From Channa striata (Eukaryota; Chordata; Actinopteri; Anabantiformes; Channidae), in NCBI GenBank assembly GCA_033026295.1, contig CM065185.1:8060001-8124000 (forward strand): a stretch of 64,000 bases of DNA, read 5' to 3'. Shown one piece after another: positions 1 through 9,775 of the stretch. The notes below the pieces were generated by a model, which had not been told where the DNA came from, searched no databases, and saw only the letters and a program-made list of their open reading frames with translations. Position numbers and translations under genes: made by a program. Position 1 is the first letter of the stretch; every line of letters starts with the position of its first letter.

Positions 1-255
1 CAAGAGGACCTGGAGGGTTCAAGCTGGGCCACAGCTGTGGCTCTAGCTTGGCTTGAACACCGTTGCGCTGGCTACTTTATGGAGTGGGAGTTGGTGGCAG
101 CGAAAGCAGATTTTTGGCTGCGCTGTCAGGAGCTACCAGAGGGACTGGACCTGGCAGGGCTGAAGGCAGCCGCCAGACAGCTGTTCCTGCTCCTTCGCCA
201 CTGGGACGAGAACATCAAACTAAACATGCTGTGTTATAACCCCAATAATATGTAA
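1..255 (+). CDS. vwa5b2: C-terminal end of a VWA5B-type protein (von Willebrand factor A domain-containing 5B2-like), 5' part off the window
   Basis: The frame is open from base 1 to a TAA at 253-255, giving 84 residues. The segment begins QEDLEGSSWATAVALAWLEH and ends in LLRHWDENIKLNMLCYNPNN-M. The WATAxALAWL block followed by EWELVAAKADxWL resembles the extreme C-terminus of the VWA5 family, which carries VIT and VWA domains upstream. Those domains are not in this window. Assignment to B2 rather than B1 rests on the neighbour alg3, since VWA5B2 adjoins ALG3 in human. The molecular role of this family is poorly known. Any exon boundary inside 1-36 cannot be judged. The gene converges tail to tail with alg3. 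Confidence 0.75.
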   Translation, partial: QEDLEGSSWATAVALAWLEHRCAGYFMEWELVAAKADFWLRCQELPEGLDLAGLKAAARQLFLLLRHWDENIKLNMLCYNPNNM

Positions 256-955
256 GACAATCGCCTGAGGTGGAAACTGAGCCAGATCTACTGAATTGCT
301 TACTCGCTTCTTCTTAACAATGACATTTTCCTGAAGCAACCTTTATTGGAATAGTAAGTCCTGTCATGTATCTGCAGGGTCAACATATACCGTAACAGTG
401 CCAATATCACTAATGCTAAGTTGCACATGAAAATTTTTACTGACATAAGAATTAATATTTGTGTGACAAGACTACCCTTTACCTGACCCAAGTGGCCTTT
501 TATTAGAAATATGCTTTATGCAATCACAAGAATGCCTTGACCACTTGAATAGGCTTTCTGTAGTCTATAGGTTTTAGATTGTACAGTAGTCACTATAATG
601 TTATTACTTTTCCAAATGTATAACCAAAATCTGAGTAGAGTGTAAAATGTGAATGATTTTCACTTTGATGTTTAATTAGCAAAAATGTGAAAGAGTACTT
701 AACATAATTAAAGCTAAAGTTTGAAATTAAAGTGAGTTTAACCATTTTTTGTAATATGTTACAAATTACACACAAAAAGTAAAAAATATGTGTCTTTTTT
801 GTTTAATATAAAATGTCACATTTTTTCTGTTTCAGACTACTGCAGACATGTTTCACATTAAATTTGTTTACAGGTGTGAACAAAATTGATGGTACCTTTT
901 GACTTTTTACTATTTTAAACATGTTTCAAAAATAAAAAGATGAAAGTTGGATTTT
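256..955 (+). other. Probable 3' UTR of the VWA5B-type gene
   Basis: AT-rich sequence follows the stop codon. The first canonical + strand AATAAA is at 931-936, and is followed by T-rich sequence, so cleavage near 950-960 is plausible. No coding exon is seen. The end point is inferred from the signal alone. Confidence 0.45.
931..936 (+). terminator. Candidate poly(A) signal of the VWA5B-type gene
   Basis: AATAAA lies about 675 bases after the stop codon, with T-rich sequence just downstream. It is the first canonical signal on this strand. Confidence 0.4.
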
Positions 956-1055
956 TATTTAGTTTCTTAATATGTTTTGTTTCTTTTATAACATTTGTCA
1001 GTTTCAATTAATTTTAAAGAATTTTGTTTTGTTGAAGGGTACCAGCAATTTTATT
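954..1055 (-). terminator. Candidate poly(A) signals of alg3
   Basis: TTTATT on the + strand reads AATAAA on the - strand at 1050-1055 and again at 954-959, about 660 and 750 bases past the alg3 stop. Use of the farther one would make the alg3 and VWA5B-type transcripts meet or overlap at their 3' ends. Which one is used cannot be told from sequence. Confidence 0.35.
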
Positions 1056-1710
1056 CATGTCTGCGTCCCCTATGAGCCACTCACACATTTAATTTCACAC
1101 ATTTGTGTAAAACTGTAGAACATTCGGAAAGAAATATATTTTGGCCTTGTACTGAGAATAAGACAAATATTGCGTAGAAATGCAGAATACAGTATAATAC
1201 ATTTTAAGCTGTTGGCGCAAAGTTTTCTGAGATATTAATGACATTCTTCCCCAAACAATGTGCACCAGTAAATGAAAGTTTTGTATAATACCATATTAAA
1301 GAAGGAATTATGAGCTGAGATTATTTTAACATAATAATGAAATATATTTTATATATATGTATAATATATTGTAACAAATTCTTTCTACACATCATGAAAT
1401 TCACAATTTGCTTTTAGCACTTATGTATTTGAAAACTAAACCTGAGAATGCATGTTTCCTTCTTCTTATCTTCACACGACTATATGCCATTTTACCATGC
1501 ATTGTGTCTGTTTGCAGACTGCACTCACATTACCTTCGTTCACTTAGTGAGCTGAGATAAGAAACATCAAATGGCTCCTTTTATGTGTAAACACATAAGC
1601 TCAGTGACTTCCCTCTGCATTCCTTGAGAGGATCTGAGAGAGATGGACGATGGAGGCTGTTCGGCAGATGATGAGGCCGAATACAACGTCCAGTCCAATC
1701 AGGCGGATGC

Positions 1711-4700
1711 TCACTGGCGTTTGTCCTTGACAGACCTTTGTTCTTTTAAGTCTGCTGGAGCTGATGGCAAGGGTGGAGACAACCACAGACAGAGGAGGAT
1801 AATTAGGTGACATACGTGAAGGGCAGCTGAGCTGCTGTTTGTTGAGGGGTAAGTGTTCCAGGAAAGTTCAATCAGACCCAGGATCAGGACCCTGGACACA
1901 ATTGAAAAAAAAAGCATTAATATGTGACTGAGTGTTGGATGATGGTCTGTGCTGTAGGTTTCAATATTGTCAAAAGTTGAACTTGATTGCAAGTATTCAT
2001 TGTCTCACCTGAGCAGGTGGGCCAGCTTCTTGACTCCTCCACTCCAGAGCAGATAAGGCAGAGTGTGGAAGTACCAGACATAAAACTGGTAGTGCAAAGA
2101 ACGACTGAAGCACATCCCAATGAAGTTAGAGGTGAAAAGAATAAGCACAATATGTGATTATCTGTTAAGGTCTGATACAAAAGCCACCAATCACCAGGAA
2201 CATGATTTATTTATCAGTCTTTGACACAGTACATGTAACTGTGCATCTAAAAACCTCATGCATTCTTTAAGAAACAACACATTGGATAGTTTCACATGAA
2301 ACTGAAGGATATGATCGACATTGTTTTTCTGCGGAGGGATTTTCCTCTTTCTTTGATCCTTGAAGAGCTCAAAGATGCTTTCCCCTGGCCTGATAAGAAA
2401 GAAAGAACTTTAAATATTCCGTTTTATATTTCTCAGATGATGCACGCACAAATTTTATTTTGATATTAACGCTTTTTTGACAAGATGCTTTTCAGAGTCT
2501 AACACATGTAATGAAGTTACAGAACACCACTTGTTGGAGTATTCACAAAGGGAATATCAATGAAGAAGCGCAAAAGGACAACGACTGCTCAAGAGCTTTT
2601 TCTAAAATATGTTGTAATTTTTCTATCCTCTTAAGCTCTTTTTTGATAAAGACGGATGACAAGTGTTTGTCCCCCAGTGCTAAACCAGTGTCAACGTAGA
2701 TTAGACATTCCTTATGTTAAATGCTTACTGACCTAATGCCTGGGTCAGTCAGTATTTGAACACTACAATTTTAATCCAGTTTATTCCAGTTCATCTTTAA
2801 CTGTAACACCAAAAGTGACCTTGGCAAGATAAAAGTCTCTCACCTCTTCCAGCGATGGAAAGCAAAGAGCAGCAGGGTGAGCAGGTGGGCAGTCAGCAGG
2901 AGTAAGTGGAAATAGCGGTTCAAAAAGAGCCACTCTGGTAAAAAGCGCCAGTTTACCGTCCACTTGAACATAAACTGACGTCCAAGATCAAAAGCCCTAC
3001 TCACATAACCAATGGGATTTTCCAGGAGGAAAGGAACACCCAACAAAAGCTGCAGTAAAAAAGACAGAGTTAGAAATGTTTGAAAATATTCATTAAAAAT
3101 TTATGTTTATTTTGTGATTCAAGGATTCATCTACCTGTATGGCCGCACACAGAGAAAGTTTTGGGATTGTTCGGATAAGACCAAACTCAGACAGGAGGAG
3201 GAAAAGTAGTCCAGGAGCAAAAAGAAGCACGTTCATTTTCACAGACACTGCTAAACTGTCAGAAATAGATAAAGACTGAGTTTTAATTTTATCAAGTCAA
3301 AACAACATTGGATAAAACCTCCAAAAAAACCCATCTGTTTATATATTACTCTTTAACAATGCTTGAGAAGCTGTGTAAAATACACTTGCCTGTACATGCC
3401 ACAGCCCAGTGTCCAGTATCCATCTATAAAGAGGTTGACAGCTGCAAACAGCAACATCATGGCCACTGGGTCATTGAAGAGACGCAGCACAAAGATGGAG
3501 TGAATCCGATAGGAGGCACAACACACAAAGAAAAACACATAGGGTGGAACCTGAAAAAATATTTGGAAAAAACTATATTATATATATATTATTATATTAT
3601 ATATATTACCATAAAACGTGGAGAGGAAAAAAAGAACTCTCTTCTGGCAACTGGCAACATGAATATATTTATAACAAAACATTTCCATTTGGTGCTGTAC
3701 TGCTTTAAGTATTCATACCCCTTTATTTTTTGTGTACACACACACATTGTGTTGTGTCTAAAATGACTCCATAACTGAAACCTCATAATTACAAATCAAA
3801 GCCTCTTTCAAATCAAAGCTTTTGTCAAACAGCATGACAGACTGACCTTCTTAGTGCGGTTGTATATTCTAAAAACCAGCAGCAGTGTGATGAGGTAGAA
3901 AACTGCAAAAATGTACTGGCCCAGACGAATGTTCAACCCATGGTTGGTGATGTAGTACAGAGCTGTAAAGATGTAGACAAATCCAGCCGGGTACCTACAA
4001 CATAATGGAGTTTAGTTATCTCCCAGAAGACAAGTATGTTTAACAAATAGAACGTAGACACCTACAACACTGCAGGCCTTCAAAACTCACACCAAGGGCC
4101 CTGTGTCTCCTTTAAGCTGCGTGTAGTCGTAGGTACCATTGATGACGCCCTCTACTTCATCCATGTAGGCTTTCCAATCAATCTCAGTGTCTGCAAAATA
4201 TGAAACCGTTCACTGATCATGACTGATGGAAAAGGTTACTTAAGGAGAGTGACAATATTGGTATTTAAATTATCAGTTTGACTAAAAATACCTTTACTGA
4301 AGTCCATTACATTGTCTCTGCAAACATCAACTAACTATTATTTAGTTAGTCTATCTATTATTATTTTAAAGCACATCAGCATACAAGCATGGTCGCTATT
4401 TATGAAATGGTTAGTTGATTAACTAGTAAGTCAGTTTTAGGTGGTAAGAGTAAACAAATAAAATACTCACAAGCACAAACACTTTCCTAAATAAATACTA
4501 TGAGTTAAAGTACTACCACAAGTTTATTAATCAAGCTAATAAAAAAAAAATCTAAATTCTACAGTTCAGTATGTAAAATACACAAGTACGTCACTGAGAA
4601 AATAATATAAATGTAAACATAAACATAATTTTAGACAGCTGTTAAACATGCTTCACGTGCTGGCTTATTATTATTATTATTGACTTATTATTCTAATAAT

Positions 4701-5301
4701 TTATTAGCTGACTTTTAAAGAACCCATATCTGCAAAAGGTAACTTGTAACCAAAGTAGATTAATAAATGCAGCGGAGCAAAAAAGGGCATATTTCCATAT
4801 TTAATTTTAGCAGAGCTAAATTAAGTTGTCATGAAATGGAAACACTCCAGTAAAGTACATCACTAAGTATTCATTATCATGCTTAGAGAAGTTTGCACAA
4901 CTGTGGATATAAACCATATCTTTTAACACTAGTGGTTGATGTAAAAAATGATTTGAAACAGAAGAAACGACTGTCTGTGCTTATGAAGGACAGTGAATTC
5001 CTTTTTGACAGGTGGCTGTGGCAGCGTCAGTTAGTGGTCGTGCTAACGCTAACTTCTTACCATTGAGACGCGTTCACAGCAATGACAAAACACCACGGCA
5101 TGCTAACTAGCCGCACAGCTACTTACATGCTACTTTTTGTATCACCCACACATTGATTCCGATCTCCAGGAGCCACAAGACTGACACGACTAGTAACGTG
5201 TATTCAGTCTTGAACAGAACCAAATGTTTGTCCTGCCACAGCGTTTGAAGTTTTCCCCACAGCAAGGACGGGGATCCGGGAGATTTTCTCCGGACACCCA
5301 T
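1711..5301 (-). CDS. alg3: Dol-P-Man:Man5GlcNAc2-PP-dolichol alpha-1,3-mannosyltransferase (GT58), complete, nine coding exons
   Basis: ALG3 adds the first lumenal mannose, alpha-1,3-linked from dolichol-phosphate-mannose, to Man5GlcNAc2-PP-dolichol in the ER membrane. Coding exons on the - strand are 5301-5127, 4190-4091, 3994-3847, 3550-3390, 3255-3135, 3049-2844, 2389-2313, 2153-2009 and 1891-1711. They total 1314 nt with all phases consistent, giving 437 residues; human ALG3 has 438. Family blocks seen in order are TEIDWKAYM, GDTGPLVYPAGFVYIF, CCASYRIHSIFVLRLFNDP, SLAVSVKMNVLLFAPGLL, GVPFLLENPIGYVSRAFDLG, WTVNWRFLPEWLFLNR, LFTSNFIGMCFSRSLHYQF and LIELSWNTYPSTNSSSAALH. Many hydrophobic segments fit a polytopic protein. 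The C-terminus VKDKRQ has lysines at -3 and -5, a KxKxx-type ER retrieval signal. The start at 5301 has G at -3 and +4. Introns 4 (GC-AG) and 7 (AT-AC, U12-like) are non-standard. The gene is head to head with mul1. Confidence 0.96.
2154..2312 (-). other. alg3 intron 7, AT-AC type with U12 (minor spliceosome) signals
   Basis: Read on the - strand, this 159-nt intron starts ATATCCTT, the U12 5' splice consensus, immediately after exon base 2313. It has CCTTAAC at 2170-2164, matching the U12 branch consensus, and ends in AC at 2155-2154, about 11 nt from the branch A. Splicing there joins GTCGATC to ATATTGTG, giving VDHIVLILFTSNFIG, which lines up with the NQIVSTLFTSNFIG region of human ALG3. 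No GT-AG pair rescues the frame here: the AG upstream of exon 8 (TTAACAG) would bring in a TAA. Confidence 0.88.
3256..3389 (-). other. alg3 intron 4, GC-AG type
   Basis: The exon ends in ATGTACAG and the intron starts GCAAGT, an otherwise perfect donor with C in place of T at +2. The acceptor is TTTCTGACAG. The split codon AG|T gives Ser in GMYSLAVSVKMN, which keeps the family's SLAVSVKMN block. An in-frame GT six bases upstream (GTACAG) is a much poorer donor and would remove two residues. Confidence 0.82.
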
Positions 5302-5448
5302 CTCGGCGGTTTACAGTCGACGTGTAGGGAGACGCCACCTGACATGCGCAGACATCGCTACGTCACTGCGTCACGTGACATGGCTGTTCTGGCCAAACCG
5401 ACGCGTTTGTATTAAACGTCAACTTCAGACGTTTCTCCTCTCTGACAG
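5302..5448. promoter_or_regulatory. Short bidirectional promoter shared by alg3 (-) and mul1 (+)
   Basis: The alg3 start codon at 5301 and the end of a probable mul1 5' UTR exon (CTGACAG|GTAAA at 5448/5449) are only about 150 bases apart and transcribed away from each other. The interval is CpG-rich beside AT-rich flanks. It holds a perfect palindrome GTCACGTGAC at 5370-5379 (USF/MiT-TFE E-box type), TACGTCAC at 5359-5366 (CRE/ATF-like) and GCATGCGCA-like sequence near 5344-5350 (NRF1-like). Transcription starts are inferred, not seen. Confidence 0.7.
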
Positions 5449-6390
5449 GTAAAAAAAATTAATTTTATTCATTTTACACGAATTTACATTTTACATTTAC
5501 CCATTTTTGCTATAATGGTTTGCAAAATAAACGTTGAGAGAACACTGGTTTTGCCCTAGCAATGTTAGCTTTCTGAGCTAGCAGGTATTTATTTGAGCTA
5601 ACCCAATAACAAGGGAAATAATGTCTCTGAAAACATATTTGTAAAGTGACACACTCACAGCACAGAAAACAGACAGTCAGTAAATTGTTCTCAGTTTCTA
5701 TCACCCCTTCACTAGTAAGTATTGTTGCTTTTAAATGGAATGAAAATGCTAAGTTACTGCACCGTGAGTCTACAAATGAATTGACTTGACATAGTTTAGT
5801 TAAATTCTCCCTGGTTGTCCAAGGATTTCTGTAGATCTCTACGATAAAACTGTGGCAAGCTACAGTTCAGGAAGCCATTTCTAAAATAGCTAAACTTGGA
5901 CTACTGGACTAGTGGGGTCTCAGCCAAGGAGGAGACAGAGATCACAGTGTTTACCAAAAGCTTCAGAGGTCATCTGTAGAGAGTCAAGAACCTGTACCTG
6001 TACAAGTACCTGTCTTAACATCAGTCTGCCAGGCACGTCTTTATGATGTAATGCTAGATGGAAGAGTGAAAGTCAGGACTCTGTGAACGCGCTTATCATC
6101 TGCCTTATACCATTCTTGATGGCAGCAACATGTTAAGGGGGTTACACCACAATGGATGAAGCCATACATGATATTTCTTATCATAAATGCACATAAAGGA
6201 TGCTTTGATTCCCTGTTGTTACATATGTAAAAGTTCATTAGAAGGGAATCTGACTTCAAGGAGGTGGTGACTATATCTACTATATACTGTACAGCTTGCA
6301 ACCGTTGGCTAAAAATACAACAAGATAGTTGATTTTTTGATCTTCTTCTGCAGGTCTGCTCCTAGGGCAGTGACAGGAGACCCAGAGGGA

Positions 6391-8087
6391 ATGGATGGAT
6401 TTCCTTTGAAGATTACAGAGGCAGTGTGTCTTGGGACGAGCCTTGCCATCTCAGGCATCTGTTACTATCTGTACAGGAAGAGCCGGACAACAGTAGATAA
6501 ACTTGATGTAAGTTAAATAAGTGTAAGTGTGTTGTGTTTTTTTTTTGTCCCATGTGTTCAAGGAGGAGGCCAGTTCTTCAGTTCTCTTAGGAACTCAATG
6601 AGTGTCAGTTGTTGACAGCTGTTATTTGCACTGTTTAATATTCTAAAACTTTAAGGCTGCCTTCCACAATATATACAATATACCGCATATAAAAACTTTC
6701 TGTCTTTCATTGTCAGGATGCGCCACAACTCACCGTCAACAGACAGCTCAAACACATTTTGAAAGTTACTCCAGGAGCATGTCTACAGTATGCTGTCATT
6801 GAAGGTGACTGAATTGTTGCACATTTTATTTACTGAATGTGTTTATCTTTAACTTATTCTGTTCATATATACAAGTATATACATCCATATATGTATGCTT
6901 GTACATGCAGGTACTGTGCAGCCAGTAGGTGAACCTTTGACAAGTTCCTATCAAAAAGAAATAGCTGGAGTGTTGAAGAAATTCATGTTGAGAGAACACA
7001 GGCTGGTGTGGAACAGCCTTTCACACACTTGGTGAGTGATGTATCAAGATAGTTATACCATCCAGGATTATGAGACTGTTATAATTTAGTTTATGTGTAA
7101 TTTTAAAGGGGGACAAGTTCATGTAGTGTAAAGTTCAAAAAGTGACTAACTTTTTGAGCAACAATTTTAACTTGACTCTTTCTACCTGTTGCAGGACAGA
7201 CAGCGAGCGAGTCGTTCATCAAAGAGTGAATGTAGTACCCTTTATGTTAGTGGGACCAGACGACACCAGTGTCAGAGTCCTGTACCCACTGCAGGCGTCC
7301 GGAGCGCACATGGAGATTACCCATGAAAAGTTTCACCAGGTCAACTATAGCTTGAGCGACATTGTAGGACAATACCTTAGCGGAGAAAAGCTTAAAGGAC
7401 AACTGGAGACTGAGGAAATGCTCAAGGTCAGTTGTTGGATGTGATTTAGCACTGTTCACCTCTTCAACATACAAATACATTTATTTTCAGTATACAAACA
7501 ATAAAACTTCTTGCTAACCAATCAGGCCACTTAAATATCAGGCTTAAAAACAAATTAAGGAAATATTCCTCTCTTCTTAGGTGGGAGCAACTGTCACCGG
7601 TGTAGGAGAACTGATCCTGGACACAGATGGCACACTGTGTCTTCGACCTCCTTCAAATTGTTCACAGTATTTCTTGAGCATCATGGACTTTGACACACTT
7701 CGAGCAAATCAAGCGAGTGCCGCTGTTTGGTGGAAGGCACTGGCCATCGGCTTTGCTTTAGCTGGGACAGCAGTCCTCCTTTGGGTTGGTCGACGCTACT
7801 ACTACCACCTTAAACTTCGCTGGGAACGGGAGCAGGAGAGGATGGAGTTTGAGAGACTGCAGGCTGAAGCTCCAAGAGCACGTTCTGCAATAACAGGCCT
7901 TACAGACAGCACAGAGGATCATATAGAGAATGCATGTGTGATTTGCCTCAGTCAGCCACGTAACTGTATTCTGTTGGACTGCGGGCATGTGTGCTGCTGC
8001 TACAACTGCTACCAGGGTCTTCCACGCCAACAATGCCCTATTTGTAGACAGAGCATCAACAGAGTTGTGCCGCTGTACCACGCCTGA
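6391..8087 (+). CDS. mul1: Mitochondrial ubiquitin ligase MUL1-like (MULAN/MAPL), complete, five coding exons
   Basis: MUL1 sits in the mitochondrial outer membrane and ubiquitinates or SUMOylates targets such as mitofusin and DRP1. Coding exons are 6391-6507, 6717-6804, 6911-7031, 7195-7426 and 7581-8087; all junctions are GT-AG and in phase. They sum to 1065 nt, or 354 residues, against 352 in human MUL1. Residues about 10-28 form a first membrane segment. The BAM/GIDE region follows, with TVQPVGEPLTS, LVWNSLSHTW and FHQVNYSLSDIVGQYLSGEK, then METLKVGAT-like text and TGVGELILD. A second membrane segment is at about 237-256. A C3HC4 RING is at about 305-341, with CVIC, DCGHVCCCYNC and CPICRQ, then a VPLYHA tail. 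A non-coding 5' exon ends at 5448 and the coding exon starts at acceptor 6353/6354. ATG context has G at -3 and +4. It may be a paralogue of canonical mul1. Confidence 0.95.
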
Positions 8088-8339
8088 AGCACCTGTATCA
8101 ACACTATATTAACTGAACCAGCTTTATACCTCTAAAATGCCGTATTTGCAGCTAAAATAGGGCAACAGTAACTGAAAATCTTACTTTTTTTACTGTAAAA
8201 AAGGAAAATTTTCTTGTAAGAACTGTGATGGAAGTTTGCAAAGACTGTAAATATGAAAGCAGCTGCTGCTGAACTGAAGTATTGTAGAGGTTGAATCCTT
8301 GCCTTCACTGAGGGGTTTTCATGAGAAAGTGAGTAATTA

Positions 8340-8713
8340 TACTTCCAGTCAAAAGTTTGGACACACCTTGTCTCTCTAATGGTTTTCCTTTATTTTCACA
8401 ACCCCATTAAGACAAATAACCCTGACAAGGCCCACCTGTGAAGTGAAAACCATTTTAGATGACCACTTCATGAAGCTCATCAGGAGAATGCCAAGAGTGT
8501 GCAAAGAAAGCAATGGGCGGCTGTTTTGAAGAATCTAAAATCTAACATGTTTTGAGTTAATTCACACATTTTTCTTCACTACATAATTCCATATGTGCTC
8601 ATTCATAGTTTTGATGCCTTCAGTGAGAATGTACAATGTAAATACCGTAGTCATGAAAATAAAGGAAAACAATTCCTGAAAAGGTGTGTCGAAACTTTGA
8701 CTGGTAGTGTGTA
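8340..8713. mobile_element. Non-autonomous or decayed Tc1-like transposon copy
   Basis: The left end reads CCAGTCAAAAGTTTGGACAC and the right end, reverse-complemented, CCAGTCAAAGTTTCGACACA. These are matching inverted repeats of the Tc1-like type found in many fish, flanked by TA at both sides. Inside are traces of transposase sequence (DDHFMKLIRRMPRV-like) with no open frame. The length of about 370 bp is far below a 1.6-kb active element. Confidence 0.75.
8658..8663 (+). terminator. First AATAAA downstream of mul1, inside the Tc1-like copy
   Basis: No canonical + strand poly(A) signal is seen between the mul1 stop at 8087 and this site, 570 bases on. It lies in the right part of the transposon remnant, so the mul1 3' end may be supplied by the insertion. 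Inferred from sequence only. Confidence 0.35.
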
Positions 8714-8858
8714 GAACAAAACATGATGAACTGTCCACCAAATGAGAACTCTGGGGAAGGTGAGGAGAACCTGTTAGAGTTAGATTCTCTCAGCCTACAA
8801 AAACGGCACTCCAGCCCTTAGCAGCCAGGTTGTTGTACTTCAGATCCATTTCAGGTGT

Positions 8859-9213
8859 TTGGTGCTCAACCTGCAACAGTTAAGAGCAATCATCGATCCT
8901 TCTGCCAACCCTTTGACCCTCAGCAGCAGACAGTTACCCATCAAAACAGGCAGAACCTTTAACACTTTTCTTCATGAACAGAAAAGCGTCCGTGGCTGCC
9001 TCCCTAAATTTACCATCAGCACAGGAGGTACATTGTTCCACATGAACCATGGTTCAACTGATTTGGACTACGCTGGAAGAATGCCACGGTTCACCAGAGG
9101 CAGTAGAGAAAGCCCTTCTTTAAAAAAAGATTGGCAACAGAGAGAGCCTTACTGCAGGAATTTGGTGATCTGTTGTTCGAACTTGAAGCTGCAAACGGAA
9201 ATGGATACCTACA
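8859..9213 (+). other. Unidentified coding-like stretch beside the mul1 duplicate
   Basis: One + strand frame is open from 8859 for 134 codons and contains SANPLTLSSRQLPIKTGRTF and STDLDYAGRMPRFTRG. A second frame around 9120-9205 reads RALLQEFGDLLFELEAANGN. The base composition and residue mix look like protein, not like the AT-rich surroundings, but the family is not recognised. It runs into a mul1-derived fragment at 9214. It may be exon remnants of a decayed gene. Confidence 0.3.
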
Positions 9214-9341
9214 TAACTGAACCTGGACACAGATCGCACACTATGTCTTCATTCTCCTTCTAATTCACAGTATTTCTAAGGCATTTTTGAGTTTGAAAAA
9301 CTTTGAAGAAATCAAGAGAGTGCAGCTATTTGGTGGAAGGC
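9214..9341 (+). pseudogene. Decayed copy of the first part of mul1 exon 5
   Basis: The sequence matches mul1 bases about 7608-7736 with many substitutions and small indels: ACCTGGACACAGATCGCACA against CCTGGACACAGATGGCACAC, and TGCAGCTATTTGGTGGAAGG against TGCCGCTGTTTGGTGGAAGG. The reading frame is broken. It lies upstream of, and out of order with, the exon 4 copy at 9776. Confidence 0.8.
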
Positions 9342-9591
9342 CCGCTTGATAATGAGCCTGGTATGTGTGTCGGAATAAAGATCAAATACACATCCCTCCC
9401 CACATACCTCAAAGATTGTATCTCATCTGATGTCTCACACAAACCAACTCCACCAGTCACCACTCCCATCACCTCATCCACAACCAAAGCAGACCATTAT
9501 GCAGCGGCTTTGTACTCACATTTTGCATCCTCTTATAGCCAAAACAGCTACAGCCCCCTGCTGAGGAGAGAAGCGGGTTCTTGTGATTGTC

Positions 9592-9711
9592 TGAGCCTGA
9601 ACAGTGGAAGGAAGAGTGCCAAAGGCTTAAACAGGAAAGAGGGAGTCTTCTAGCTGCCATGCAGCAACTCACACTACGGAATGAGGAGCTGAGAGCTCAG
9701 AGAGAGTATGG
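9592..9711 (+). other. Coiled-coil-like exon remnant of unknown origin
   Basis: A frame ending at a GTAATA donor-like site (about 9711) reads EPEQWKEECQRLKQERGSLL then AAMQQLTLRNEELRAQREYG. This is a heptad-like, strongly charged sequence typical of a coiled coil. An acceptor-like CTGAG lies just upstream and a TGA stop lies before that in the same frame. It is not mul1 sequence and no parent gene is recognised. Confidence 0.3.
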
Positions 9712-9775
9712 TAATACCAGACAGGAACAGCAATAACATCAAAGCATAACACTTTACCTTAACTTCCACCTGCTC

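Noticed and set aside
3308..3766. 152-codon open frame on the + strand
   Set aside because: It lies antisense over alg3 exon 4 and its introns and contains no recognisable protein pattern.
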